Positions 8,549 through 16,935 of a stretch of DNA of 64,000 nt are shown here, in pieces. Below the pieces are notes generated by a model, which saw only the letters and a program-made list of their open reading frames with translations, was not told the origin of the DNA and did no database searches. A program made the translations under genes and the position numbers. The first letter of the stretch is position 1, and each line of letters opens with the position of its first letter. The DNA comes from Streptomyces kronopolitis (GTDB lineage Bacteria; Actinomycetota; Actinomycetes; Streptomycetales; Streptomycetaceae). Location: contig NZ_BMND01000002.1 in NCBI RefSeq assembly GCF_014646275.1, positions 186,001 through 250,000 on the forward strand, written 5' to 3'.

Positions 8549-9655
8549 CTAGGCGGTCGCCTTCGAGCTGCCCTGGCCATCCGACCCGTCCGACCTACCC
8601 GCCCCATCCGGGTCGTCCATGGTGCCCGAGCCATCGAGGATGTCCAGATCGGCCCGGGAGAGGCGCAGCGCGCCCGCGGCGATGTTCTCGGTCAGGTGGC
8701 GGGGGTCGGACGTGCCGGGGATCGCCAGGACGTGCGGCCCGCGGTGCAGCGTCCAGGCCAGCCGGATCTGCGTGGGTGTCGCGTCGTGGGCGCGGGCGAT
8801 CGCGCGGAGGGCGTCGTCATGGGTGTCGACGGCGGACGCCTCGCGCCGATGGCCCGAGATCGCGAAGAACGGCACGAACGCGATGCCTCGCCGACGACAG
8901 AGGTCCAGCAGGCCGTTGGCGTCGGCGGTCCGCTGGTCCAGGCTGTAACAGTTCTGCACACAGACCACGGGCGCGATGGCCCGTGCCTCGGCGAGATGCC
9001 CGGGCGTGACACTCGACAGGCCCAGGTGGCGGATGAGCCCGGCCTCCCGCAGCTCCGCCAGCGCGCCGAAGTGCTCGGCGATCGATGTGATGCCGTTCCT
9101 GCGCAGGTTGACGACGTCGAGATGGTCCCGACCGAGCTGGCGCAGGTTCTCCTCGACCTGCCCGCGCAGTTGCTCGGGCCTGGCCATGGGCAGCCACGCG
9201 CCGGACGGATCCCGCCCGGGCCCGACCTTGGTCACCAGGACCAGATCATCGGGGTAGGGCGACAACGCCCGGTTGATCAGCTCGTTGGCGGAACGTAGCG
9301 GTGAGAAGTAGAACGCGGCGGTGTCGATGTGGTTCACCCCGCGCTCGACCGCGCTCCGCAGCAGTCCGATCGCCCGCTCCCGGTCGATCGGCGGACCGTC
9401 CGAACCGCCGCCCATCCCGTTGCCCGTCAACCGCAGCGCACCGAAACCGAGACGGTTCACCTCCAGGTCCCCGAGCTTCCAGGTACCCGCGTCCGCCGCG
9501 GCAACCGCCGCCGTGCCCGCATGCACCGCACCGGCCCTCACTGGTCCCACCGTGCCCCACCCCCATGGTTCTCGTCCCGACGCCACCGCCACCGTCACCG
9601 CCGGTTCTGTTTCCGGTTCCGTTCCGGTTCGGGAGTATGGGCCGACGGCCATCAC
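8549..9655 (-). CDS. aldo/keto reductase
   Basis: A TIM-barrel NADPH-dependent oxidoreductase. The family domain begins at about residue 57 (WKLGDLEVNRLGFGALRL), so the true start may lie inside the 368-codon frame; I give the longest form. Active-site residues visible are the aspartate and tyrosine in HIDTAAFYFSPL and the lysine in LVTKVGPG. The usual histidine site reads VNLRRNG, a variant known from one AKR branch. The cofactor loop IPGTSDPRHLTENIAA is present. The C-terminal tail is short, acidic and Ser/Gly-rich. The N-terminal extension rich in Ala/Val/Gly is probably untranslated. Confidence 0.82.
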   Translation of the reverse strand: MMAVGPYSRTGTEPETEPAVTVAVASGREPWGWGTVGPVRAGAVHAGTAAVAAADAGTWKLGDLEVNRLGFGALRLTGNGMGGGSDGPPIDRERAIGLLRSAVERGVNHIDTAAFYFSPLRSANELINRALSPYPDDLVLVTKVGPGRDPSGAWLPMARPEQLRGQVEENLRQLGRDHLDVVNLRRNGITSIAEHFGALAELREAGLIRHLGLSSVTPGHLAEARAIAPVVCVQNCYSLDQRTADANGLLDLCRRRGIAFVPFFAISGHRREASAVDTHDDALRAIARAHDATPTQIRLAWTLHRGPHVLAIPGTSDPRHLTENIAAGALRLSRADLDILDGSGTMDDPDGAGRSDGSDGQGSSKATA

Positions 9656-9780
9656 CGTGAGAAGGCGTACCGGGCGGGCGAAAAGTCACACCAGGGACGG
9701 GAACTCCGCGGCGCGGCCCGGCCGTTGGAGAGGGTGGAGCGGGCCGGCGGGGACCCGGGGGCAGGAAGCCGCCGCACGCG

Positions 9781-9819
9781 AAGGCGCCGCCGCTCCAGGG
9801 ACAGGGGCGGCGGCGCCTT
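9781..9819. terminator. GC-rich hairpin downstream of the 19-residue peptide gene
   Basis: A perfect 13-base inverted repeat, AAGGCGCCGCCGC at 9781-9793 and its complement at 9807-9819, with a 13-base loop. It lies about 14 bases after the stop of the small gene at 9833-9892, as expected for its terminator; it could also act on the plus strand. Confidence 0.7.
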
Positions 9820-9832
9820 CATGCGGGGTGGG

Positions 9833-9892
9833 TCAGATGAGCCACCCCACGAAGTGCAGGACGCACGCGAGAAGGTTGGTGAGGATGTTCAT
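9833..9892 (-). CDS. 19-residue hydrophobic peptide
   Basis: A very short gene: ATG at 9892, stop TGA at 9833-9835, coding for MNILTNLLACVLHFVGWLI. It is preceded by an excellent ribosome-binding site, AAGGAGAAG, about 7 bases upstream, and followed by a strong hairpin at 9781-9819. The peptide is one hydrophobic helix without charged residues, so it would sit in or on the membrane. I do not recognise a family. Candidates are a small membrane peptide, a type I toxin-like peptide or a leader peptide. The combination of good Shine-Dalgarno sequence, stop and terminator argues that it is translated. Confidence 0.5.
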   Translation of the reverse strand: MNILTNLLACVLHFVGWLI

Positions 9893-10164
9893 CGGGGGCT
9901 TCTCCTTGACGTGTGGTGTGGGATCCAACTCGTCGGCCCGTAAAGGGATATCGACCGGAGGGCGTCGGCTTACGGTCTGCAGCCCGCCGCCTGCGCCTCG
10001 TCCACAGTGACCGCCGGGGGAAGTCAATTGAAGGCCCCGTCTCTTCGATCATGCATGCCCGCGAACGCGTGTTCCCGCATCCGAGCGTGAGCAGGTGAGA
10101 AGCCTCCGCGATGCCCCCGGGGAGGCAGTGAGCTGCTCGCCCTCAGGAGGCCGGGCTCCCCGCC

Positions 10165-11283
10165 TCAGGAGGCGATGCTCCCTGCCAACTCCAGCTCACC
10201 CCGGCCAGGTTGACGGGGCCCGTCGAGCAGCCGCCGGATGTCGCGGACCGCGGCGCGCCCCGCCCGGTTGGCGCCGATCGTGCTCGCCGACGGTCCGTAC
10301 CCGACGAGGTGCACCCGCGCATCGTGCAGGGTGCGGGTGCCGTCCATCCGGATGCCGCCGCCCGGCTCGCGCAGCCGCAGTGGGGCGAGATGGTCGAGCA
10401 CCGCGCGAAAACCCGTCGCGTACAGGACGACATCGGCCTCGACCGTACGACCGTCGGCCCAGGCCACCCCGCCGGGCGTCAGGCGCTCGAAGAGCGGCTG
10501 CCGGGCCAGCACGCCGCTCGCCCGGGCCTGCCGCAGCGCCTCGGTCATCGGCAGCCCCGTCACACTCACCACACTCTGTGGCGGCAGCCCCTGCCGTACC
10601 CGCTCCGCCACGAGGGCGACCGCGGCCCGGCCCTGCTCCTCGCCGAACGGCCCCTCCCGGAACACCGGTGGCCGACGGGTCACCCAGGTCGTGGCGGCCG
10701 CGACCGGCGCGAGCTCCATCAGCTGCTGGACGGCCGACGTCCCACCGCCCACCACCACGACCCGCGCACCGCGGAAGTCCTCCGGCCCCGCGTACTGCGC
10801 GCTGTGCAGCTGACGGCCGGCAAAGACGTCCTGGCCCGGAAACCGGGGCCAGAACGGCCGGTCCCAGGTCCCGGTCGCATTGATCAGCGCCCGTGGTGCG
10901 TAGGCCCCCTCGGACGTCTCGACCAGCAGCCGCTCGCCGTCGCCCGTACGCACCGCCGACACGCTCACCGGCCGGTGCACCCGCAGCCCGAAGGTCTCCT
11001 CGTAGCGCGCGAAGTACCCGCCGATCACCTCGGACGACGGGCGCCGCGGATCGGCGCCGGTCAGCTCCATGCCCGGCAGCGCGTGCATCCCGTGCACCTT
11101 GTCGTACGTGAGCGTGGGCCACCGGAACTGCCAGGCCCCGCCGGGGCGCGGAGAGTGATCGAGCACGACGAAGTCGCGGTCCGGCGCCCAGCCGGCCCGC
11201 CGCAGATGGAAGGCCGCGGCCAGGCCGGCCTGCCCGGCACCGATCACCACGACCTCGACGTCCCGCACCCCGGAGTAGTTCAT
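10165..11283 (-). CDS. flavin-dependent oxidoreductase, FMO/CzcO-like
   Basis: A 372-residue flavoprotein. The N-terminal FAD-binding motif is VVVIGAGQAGLAAAFHL, the second dinucleotide motif is VVVVGGGTSAVQQL at about residue 170, and the ATG motif LYATGFRAVL precedes the C-terminus; a second such site is LINATGTWDRPF. This pattern fits NAD(P)H/FAD monooxygenase-like enzymes of the CzcO group. It lies 167 bases downstream of ssuD in the same direction, so it may be transcribed with the sulfonate operon and act on sulfur or other organic substrates; that link is inference. Confidence 0.82.
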   Translation of the reverse strand: MNYSGVRDVEVVVIGAGQAGLAAAFHLRRAGWAPDRDFVVLDHSPRPGGAWQFRWPTLTYDKVHGMHALPGMELTGADPRRPSSEVIGGYFARYEETFGLRVHRPVSVSAVRTGDGERLLVETSEGAYAPRALINATGTWDRPFWPRFPGQDVFAGRQLHSAQYAGPEDFRGARVVVVGGGTSAVQQLMELAPVAAATTWVTRRPPVFREGPFGEEQGRAAVALVAERVRQGLPPQSVVSVTGLPMTEALRQARASGVLARQPLFERLTPGGVAWADGRTVEADVVLYATGFRAVLDHLAPLRLREPGGGIRMDGTRTLHDARVHLVGYGPSASTIGANRAGRAAVRDIRRLLDGPRQPGRGELELAGSIAS

Positions 11284-11450
11284 GTTTCATCCAACCGGGG
11301 AAGGGGTGGATGTCTTCCCGGACCGCGGGACGCCTTGTCGGCGCAGTGGACCCGGGCTCGGACGCCCGCGCGCCCGGAACCGGCGGGCGGGGGCCCGCGT
11401 GGGGGCGGCGCTCACCGCTACCGCCCCCACGCTGTCCCACACCACCCCGC

Positions 11451-12656
11451 TCAGCGGCCGCCCGCGACCAGCAAGGGCGCGCCACCCGGTGCGGACGCAG
11501 GCCGGCCGTTCGCGGCGGGCACCCCGTCCAGCGGTGGGCGTCCGGCATCCAGCAGTCCGCGGGCCGCCAGCTCCGGCCGGACGCCCTCCCCGAACCAGTA
11601 CGCCTCCTCCAGATGCGGATATCCGGAGAGCACGAAGTGCTCGACGCCCAGTGCGTGGTATTCCTCGATCCGGTCGGCGACCTCGGCATGGCTGCCGACC
11701 AGCGCCGTCCCGGCACCGCCGCGCACCAGGCCGACGCCCGCCCACAGATTGGGCGAGATCTCCAGCTTGTCGCGCGACCCGCCGTGCAGCGCCAGCATCC
11801 GCTGCTGTCCCACCGACTCGCTCTTGCCCAGCGCCTGCTGCGCGGACGCGATCGTCTCCGGGGCGAGATCGTCGAGCAGCCGTCCGGCGGTCGCCCAGGC
11901 TTCCTTCGACGAATCCCGCGAGATGGTGTGCAGCCGGATGCCGAACCGGACCGTACGCCCCTCCTTCTCCGCCAGCCCGCGGATCCACTCGATCTTCTGC
12001 CGGACCTGCTCGGGCGGCTCTCCCCAGGTGAGGTAGACATCCACGTTCCGGGCGGCGACCGGTCCCGCGGCGGGCGAGGAGCCGCCGAAGAAGATCTGCG
12101 GCAGCGGATCCGGCGGCAGCGCCGTCAGACCACCCTCGATCTGGTAGTGCTCGCCCTGGAAGTCGAACGGCTTGCCGCCCCACACCCCGCGTACGACCTG
12201 CAAGAACTCATCCGTGCGGGCATAGCGCCGGTCATGGTCGAGCGAGTCCCCGAACCGCCGCTGCTCGGTCGAGTCCCCGCCGGTCACCACGTTCAGCAGC
12301 AGCCGCCCCCGCGAGATCCGCTGGTACGTCGCGGCCATCTGCGCCGCCAGCACCGGCGAGATCACCCCGGGCCGGAACGCGACGAGGAACTTCAGCCGCT
12401 CCGTCACCTGGGTCAGCGCCACCGTCGTCAGCCAGGCGTCCTCGCACCAGGTACCGGTCGGCGTGAGCACCGCCTCGAACCCCAACTGCTCTGCGGCCTT
12501 GGCTATTTGGGCGAGATACTCGATGTCCGGGGCCCGTACCCCGCTCACCGGAGTGATGCGGTCGCGCCGGATTCCTCCGTCGGTGTAGGCGTGCCGGTCG
12601 ACGAGCGTCCGCCCGTCGCCGCCGGTCGGCAGAAACCAGTGCAGGTGTACGGACAT
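11451..12656 (-). CDS. ssuD: FMNH2-dependent alkanesulfonate monooxygenase
   Basis: A 401-residue bacterial luciferase-like protein. It releases sulfite from alkanesulfonates using reduced flavin and O2. Family signs are VHLHWFLPTGGDGR at the N-terminus, LTPTGTWCEDAW with the active-site cysteine region, LKFLVAFRPGVISP, LLLNVVTGGD, and VSRD-like TISRDSSKEAW, all typical of SsuD. The ATG at 12656 lies one base after the ssuA stop. The last about 20 residues (NGRPASAPGGAP) are a low-complexity tail. It is the fourth gene of the ssuCBAD operon. A flavin reductase gene (ssuE) is not present here. Confidence 0.93.
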   Translation of the reverse strand: MSVHLHWFLPTGGDGRTLVDRHAYTDGGIRRDRITPVSGVRAPDIEYLAQIAKAAEQLGFEAVLTPTGTWCEDAWLTTVALTQVTERLKFLVAFRPGVISPVLAAQMAATYQRISRGRLLLNVVTGGDSTEQRRFGDSLDHDRRYARTDEFLQVVRGVWGGKPFDFQGEHYQIEGGLTALPPDPLPQIFFGGSSPAAGPVAARNVDVYLTWGEPPEQVRQKIEWIRGLAEKEGRTVRFGIRLHTISRDSSKEAWATAGRLLDDLAPETIASAQQALGKSESVGQQRMLALHGGSRDKLEISPNLWAGVGLVRGGAGTALVGSHAEVADRIEEYHALGVEHFVLSGYPHLEEAYWFGEGVRPELAARGLLDAGRPPLDGVPAANGRPASAPGGAPLLVAGGR

Positions 12657-12657
12657 C

Positions 12658-13704
12658 TCAGTGCGCCTTTCCGTAGGTGTGCGGTGCCGTGCTCGAAGGC
12701 GGCAGGTCACCGTTGAAACGCGGGTCGACGAAGTCCCCGAAGCGGAAGGACCGCGGAATCAGCTTCTGCGCCGCGAACGCGTCCACGATCCGCTGCTCGG
12801 AGGCGACGGCGGGCTTGTCCACGGCGACCGCGACCGCCGTGCCCCGGGTGCGCCGGACCGCGTCCAGCGCCGTCTTCCGCGGCAGCCCGGTCTCCTTCGC
12901 CCAGGCCTTCGCGAAGTCGTCGGGGTGGGTGAACACCCAGTGCTGCGCCCGCCGCAGCCGGTCGGTGTAGTCCTTCAGCGCCGCGGACTTCTTCTTGTCG
13001 TCCAGCGCGGCCGGCGCGGCGACCTGGAAGCCCAGCCCGTTGACCACGCCCTGCCCGGTGGTCAGCACCCGCGCCCCGGCCCCGTCCAGGGCCTGTGAGG
13101 TGTACGGGTCCCACACCGCCCAGGCGTCCACCTTCCCGCGGGTGAACGCGGCGAGCGCGTCGGCCGGCTGGAGATAGCTGAGCGTGACGTCCATCGGCGT
13201 CAGTCCGGCCTTCTTCAGCGAGGCGATGAGCTGGTAGTGCGCGGAACTGCCCTGGGCCACGGCGATGGTCTTGCCCTTGAGCTGCGCCGGATGCTTGAGC
13301 GGGGAGCCCCTCCGTACCAGGATCGCCTCGCCGTCCGCCCTGCTGTGCGTCGCCGCGATCACCTTGATCTTCGACTTCGCCGCGGCGGCGAACACGGGCG
13401 GCGTGTTGCCGACCGCGCCGACATCCACCGCCCCCGCGTTGACCGCCTCCAGCAGCGGCGGCCCCGAGGTGAACGTCGACCACTTGATCTTGTACGGAAG
13501 GTCATCCAGCTCCCCTGCGGCACGCAGCAGTGCCTCCGAACCCCCCTTCTGGTCACCGACGTTGAGCGTCAGCGACCCCTTGCCGTCCGTACCGCTGCCG
13601 GTGCCGCCCCCGGCCCCCTGGGCCCGCGGCGCACCCCCGCAGCCGGCCAGCGACAGGGCGAGCGGAAGCAGCAGGGCGGCCGGGCCGAGATGGCGTGCTC
13701 TCAT
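12658..13704 (-). CDS. ssuA: sulfonate ABC transporter substrate-binding lipoprotein
   Basis: A 348-residue exported binding protein. The signal peptide ends in lipobox LSLAGC, so the mature protein is lipid-anchored at residue C22. The SsuA/NMT1-like fold is shown by LNVGDQKGGSEALLRAAGEL, VDVGAVGNTPPVFAAAA, IAVAQGSSAHYQLIASL and VDAWAVWDPYTSQAL. It captures alkanesulfonates outside the membrane for SsuBC. Its start overlaps the ssuB stop (ATGA). Confidence 0.92.
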   Translation of the reverse strand: MRARHLGPAALLLPLALSLAGCGGAPRAQGAGGGTGSGTDGKGSLTLNVGDQKGGSEALLRAAGELDDLPYKIKWSTFTSGPPLLEAVNAGAVDVGAVGNTPPVFAAAAKSKIKVIAATHSRADGEAILVRRGSPLKHPAQLKGKTIAVAQGSSAHYQLIASLKKAGLTPMDVTLSYLQPADALAAFTRGKVDAWAVWDPYTSQALDGAGARVLTTGQGVVNGLGFQVAAPAALDDKKKSAALKDYTDRLRRAQHWVFTHPDDFAKAWAKETGLPRKTALDAVRRTRGTAVAVAVDKPAVASEQRIVDAFAAQKLIPRSFRFGDFVDPRFNGDLPPSSTAPHTYGKAH

Positions 13705-14699
13705 GGTGTGTCCGTTTCGTTCTGGGGGTGGAGCGGGGTGGCGGGATCGGGACCCTGGAGGGGGTCGGGGGCGGTTGCGGGGGTGAGGCGTTGCCCGGCG
13801 TCGGCGTCGGCCTCGGTGCCGACGCGGGTGCCGGTGCCGGTACCGGTGTCAGCGGCTGCGGTTGTTCCTGTTCCTGTTCCTGTTGCTGCGGGGACGGCAG
13901 TCTGCGTACGGGTGCCGGGCACATCGCCCTCTTCCTCCGCACCCTCCACCCCCAGCCGGTCGAGCAGTTCGGCGCGCAGTGCGCCGAAGCGCGGATCGGA
14001 GACCTCGCGCGGCCGCGACAGCTCCACCCCGGCCTCGTACGCGATCCGCCCGCCCTCCATCACCAGCACCCGGTCGGCGAGCAGCAGTGCCTCCTCCACG
14101 TCATGGGTGACCAGCAGCACCGCGCAGCCGCGCTCCTGCCACAACTCCGCGACCAAGCGCTGGGCCTTGAGCCGGGTCAGTGCGTCAAGGGAGCCGAACG
14201 GCTCGTCGAGCAGCAGCAGATCCGGCTCCCGCACCAGTGCACGGGCGAGCGACGCGCGCTGTGCCTCACCACCCGAGAGCGTCTTGGGCCAGGCATCCGC
14301 CCGATGCCCGAGGCCGACCTCCGCCAACGCCCGTACGGCAGCCTCGCGTTGCGGACGCCCCGGCAGTCCCAGCACCACATTGCGCCAGACCCGCTTCCAG
14401 GGCATCAGTCGCGGTTCCTGGAACGCCACGGCCTTGCGGCGCGGCACCAGCACCTCGCCCGCGATCTCCCGGTCGAGCCCGGCCAGCACCCGCAGCAGGG
14501 TCGACTTTCCGCAGCCGCTGCGCCCGAGCAGTGCCACGAACTCACCGGGACGGACGGACAGCTCCAGGCCGTCGATGACCACCCGGTCACCGAACGCCCG
14601 CACCAGCCCGCTCACCTCCACGGCGGCACCGGGGCCCGCGGGGGGCGGCGGCTCCCGGTGGTCGATCCCGGTCACCGGCCCGTGAACGTCGGTCGCCAT
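13701..14699 (-). CDS. ssuB: sulfonate ABC transporter ATP-binding protein with long C-terminal tail
   Basis: A 332-residue ATPase. Motifs: Walker A LLGRSGCGKSTL, Q-loop AFQEPRLMPWKRVW (the hallmark of SsuB/TauB), signature TLSGGEAQRASLARAL, Walker B LLLLDEPFGSLDAL and H-loop LVTHDVEEAL. The ABC domain ends near residue 235, and the last about 95 residues are unusual, rich in Thr/Gly/Ala with repeated TGTG blocks. SsuB is normally about 255 residues. The ATG at 14699 lies inside the end of ssuC, a 28-base overlap. Confidence 0.9.
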   Translation of the reverse strand: MATDVHGPVTGIDHREPPPPAGPGAAVEVSGLVRAFGDRVVIDGLELSVRPGEFVALLGRSGCGKSTLLRVLAGLDREIAGEVLVPRRKAVAFQEPRLMPWKRVWRNVVLGLPGRPQREAAVRALAEVGLGHRADAWPKTLSGGEAQRASLARALVREPDLLLLDEPFGSLDALTRLKAQRLVAELWQERGCAVLLVTHDVEEALLLADRVLVMEGGRIAYEAGVELSRPREVSDPRFGALRAELLDRLGVEGAEEEGDVPGTRTQTAVPAATGTGTGTTAAADTGTGTGTRVGTEADADAGQRLTPATAPDPLQGPDPATPLHPQNETDTP

Positions 14700-15634
14700 T
14701 GCAGCAGCAGCCTTTCGAGAGTACGGATGAGGAGGTCGGCGAGCAGCCCGAGGAGCGCGTAGACGACCAGGCACACGACGATCACGTCGGTGCGGAAGAA
14801 CTCCCGGGCCTGGTTCATCAGAAAGCCCAGCCCGTCATCGGCGTTGATCTGCTCGCCGAAGACGAGCGCGAGCCACGCGGTGGCCAGCGAGTAGCGCAGT
14901 CCGGTCAGGGCGCCCGGCAGCGCACCGGGCAGCACCACATGCCGGATGAGGCCCCAGCGGCTCAGCCCGAGCGAGTTCCCCGCCTCGACCAACTGCTCGT
15001 CCACGCCACGGATCCCGGCATACACGTTCAGATACAGGTGGAAGGCCACTCCCAGCGAGATCAACGCGATCTTGGGCGCCTCACCGATGCCCAGCCAGAT
15101 GATGAACAGCGGGATCACTCCCACCCACGGGATGGCCCGCAGCATCTGCACGGTGGCGTCGACCAGGTCCTCACCGAGCCGCGAAAGCCCCGACACCAGT
15201 GCCAGCACCACACCCGTCACGCCACCCAACAGCAGCCCGACAGCGACCCGTTGGACCGACACCAGCATCGCCGAGGGCAGCGTGCCGTCCGAGACCAGAT
15301 CACCGGCGGTCGCCGCGATGGTGCCGGGCGATGCCAGAATGCCGGCCTCCAGCACCCCACTCGCGCTCAACACCTGCCACAGCACCAGGAGCGCCACCGG
15401 CCCGGCCGTACGCCGCAACCACCGCGGCACCGCCCACCGACGCCGCGAATCCGGCACCACACGCACCAGCTCAAGCCCGTCGCCCCGACCACCGGCAACA
15501 CCCTCGGCCTCACCCCCCGCCGACTCCTCCGGCGGCTCCCTCCACTCCTCCGAACTCCCCAAGTGGACGGGCTGCGAAGAGGAATCGGCGACATCGGGCG
15601 GCACATGGCCGCGCACGGCCTGCTCAACAGTCAT
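14672..15634 (-). CDS. ssuC: sulfonate ABC transporter permease
   Basis: A 320-residue inner-membrane permease with about six hydrophobic helices. The cytoplasmic coupling loop EAGNSLGLSRWGLIRHVVLPGALPGALTGLR carries the EAA motif that docks on SsuB. IPWVGVIPLFIIWLGIGEAPKIALI is typical of the SsuC/TauC group. The first about 75 residues before the first helix are a charged cytoplasmic extension. The start is the ATG at 15634. It is the first structural gene of the operon, 457 bases after the leader peptide at 16092-16181. Confidence 0.9.
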   Translation of the reverse strand: MTVEQAVRGHVPPDVADSSSQPVHLGSSEEWREPPEESAGGEAEGVAGGRGDGLELVRVVPDSRRRWAVPRWLRRTAGPVALLVLWQVLSASGVLEAGILASPGTIAATAGDLVSDGTLPSAMLVSVQRVAVGLLLGGVTGVVLALVSGLSRLGEDLVDATVQMLRAIPWVGVIPLFIIWLGIGEAPKIALISLGVAFHLYLNVYAGIRGVDEQLVEAGNSLGLSRWGLIRHVVLPGALPGALTGLRYSLATAWLALVFGEQINADDGLGFLMNQAREFFRTDVIVVCLVVYALLGLLADLLIRTLERLLLQWRPTFTGR

Positions 15635-16091
15635 GAATGCTCCACGGGCGGGGGAGGGGAGGGAGAAATACAGAGAGAGGGGGCGAGGCGCGAGAGAGAA
15701 GGCGAGGTGCGAGGGAAACTCCCGCCCCGCACTGAACCGCCACGCACGCAGAAATACCCGGCATGACGACGAGACCGAAGCCATCGGGAACGAGAATCAG
15801 GCCGCAAAGAATCAACAGCGAGACGCGCACACACGAGACGCCTACACGACACACCTGCGGCGAGCCGAATACGCAGCACCACAAGATGCAACAACGCACC
15901 CGGAAGGCTGGCTTACGACACACATCCCGGTGCCGCGAACGCCCGCAGCGCCATTCCCGTGCCGGGCCAGAAGACTCGGGGTCGCAACTCCACCGGAACA
16001 GAACCCCTCACGAGCCCGAGCAGCCGTTCAGCAGCCTGACCGCATCACGAGCAACAGGCCGTGCATCCGGCCTCCCGCATCTGCTGTGGCG
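15635..16091 (-). other. long leader region between the leader peptide and ssuC
   Basis: A 457-base stretch without a convincing gene. It is less GC-rich and strongly purine/pyrimidine biased on one strand (GAGAGA-like runs around 15650-15710). It would be transcribed from the promoter at 16189-16218 as the 5' leader of the ssuCBAD message. I found no clear rho-independent hairpin in it. Confidence 0.45.
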
Positions 16092-16181
16092 TCAGCAACA
16101 GCCGCCGCGGCGACACGCGGCAGAGGACACCCGCACCAGGTCGATATGACCGCGCGTGGTGAGCAGGGCTGAGGTAGGCAT
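16092..16181 (-). CDS. putative sulfur-responsive leader peptide upstream of ssuCBAD
   Basis: A 29-residue gene: ATG at 16181, stop TGA at 16092-16094. The peptide begins MPTSA and continues LLTTRGHIDLVRVSSAAC, then RRGGCC. The pattern with a central R-x-HIDL-x-R followed by S/A and C matches the conserved actinobacterial putative leader peptides often found ahead of sulfur-assimilation and transport genes. The three C-terminal cysteines, two adjacent before the stop, fit sensing of cysteine supply by ribosome stalling. A promoter sits so close upstream that the mRNA probably starts at the ATG. The sequence match is clear; the mechanism is inference. Confidence 0.75.
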   Translation of the reverse strand: MPTSALLTTRGHIDLVRVSSAACRRGGCC

Positions 16182-16188
16182 GCCGATG

Positions 16189-16218
16189 AACGTAGCTGCG
16201 CCGTCCAAGAGGGGTCAA
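16189..16218 (-). promoter_or_regulatory. promoter of the ssu leader peptide and operon (leaderless type)
   Basis: On the minus strand, TTGACC (16213-16218) and TACGTT (16189-16194) are separated by 18 bases and fit -35 and -10 boxes. The -10 box ends 7 bases before the ATG at 16181, so transcription should begin at or next to the start codon. Confidence 0.65.
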
Positions 16219-16326
16219 TCGTCATCTCGGCTGGTGGACCCTTATTGCCGGAGCATGTCGGCAACATTGCGAGAGGCGCCCGCGAGGCTGGCGACACGGA
16301 CGCGCCGCCCATAGGAAAATGCACGC

Positions 16327-16749
16327 ATGAGCACCGCATTCACCACCCGCACCCTGGAAATCACCACCGGCACCACCGAGACCGTCGCCGACCTCACCAC
16401 CGACTGCGCCACATTCCTCCAAGAAGTGGCGGACGGCCGCGACGGCCTCCTGAACATCTTCGTCCCGCACGCCACGGCCGGTATCGCCCTACTGGAAACC
16501 GGCGCCGGCAGCGACGAAGACCTCCTGGCCGCCCTCCATGACCTCCTCCCCGCAGACAACCGGTGGCGCCACCGCCACGGCACCCCCGGCCACGGCCGCG
16601 ACCACGTCCTCCCCGCCCTCGTCCCACCCCACGCCACCCTCCCGGTCATCTCGGGCCGCCTGGCACTGGGCACATGGCAGTCGATCTGCCTGGTCGACAC
16701 GAACGTGGACAACCCGGAACGGACGGTGCGGCTGAGCTTCCTGGGCTGA
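16327..16749 (+). CDS. YjbQ family protein (UPF0047)
   Basis: A 140-residue protein of the YjbQ/UPF0047 family, a small beta-rich trimeric fold. Family signs are VPHATAGIALLETGAGSDEDLL (HATAG motif), the region DNRWRHRHGTPGHGRDHVLPAL with clustered histidines, and LALGTWQSICLVDTNVDNPERTV near the end (GTWQ motif). Relatives have weak thiamine-phosphate synthase activity; the physiological role is unsettled. It is divergent from the ssu leader peptide and followed by a hairpin at 16761-16778. Confidence 0.9.
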   Translation: MSTAFTTRTLEITTGTTETVADLTTDCATFLQEVADGRDGLLNIFVPHATAGIALLETGAGSDEDLLAALHDLLPADNRWRHRHGTPGHGRDHVLPALVPPHATLPVISGRLALGTWQSICLVDTNVDNPERTVRLSFLG

Positions 16750-16760
16750 CGAAGATCGCT

Positions 16761-16778
16761 CAGGACGGCTTCGTCCTG
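16761..16778 (+). terminator. short hairpin after yjbQ
   Basis: CAGGACG, loop GCTT, CGTCCTG: a perfect 7-base stem 12 bases after the stop. Likely a weak terminator; the stronger 16835-16877 hairpin follows. Confidence 0.5.
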
Positions 16779-16834
16779 GCAGGACCGGAGGGGTGAGATG
16801 AGACCAGAAGCCCGACCAGGCAGACCACATGGCG

Positions 16835-16877
16835 TGGGCGGTCGGAGCATCAGGTCCTCTGATGCTCCGACCGCCCA
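16835..16877. terminator. perfect 19-bp inverted repeat, bidirectional terminator
   Basis: Two perfectly complementary 19-base arms (16835-16853 and 16859-16877) with a 5-base loop GTCCT. It lies between yjbQ (plus) and the convergent dioxygenase gene (minus). Confidence 0.75.
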
Positions 16878-16935
16878 TCGCTGTACAACGCCCTCCCGCG
16901 CTGGCACCGCATCACAAAGATGGCCCGGTGAGGAC

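Noticed and set aside
15624..15923. Cysteine-rich 99-codon frame in the ssu leader as a possible cysteine sensor
   Set aside because: It has no ribosome-binding site and runs into the ssuC start; the short peptide at 16092-16181 is the better candidate.
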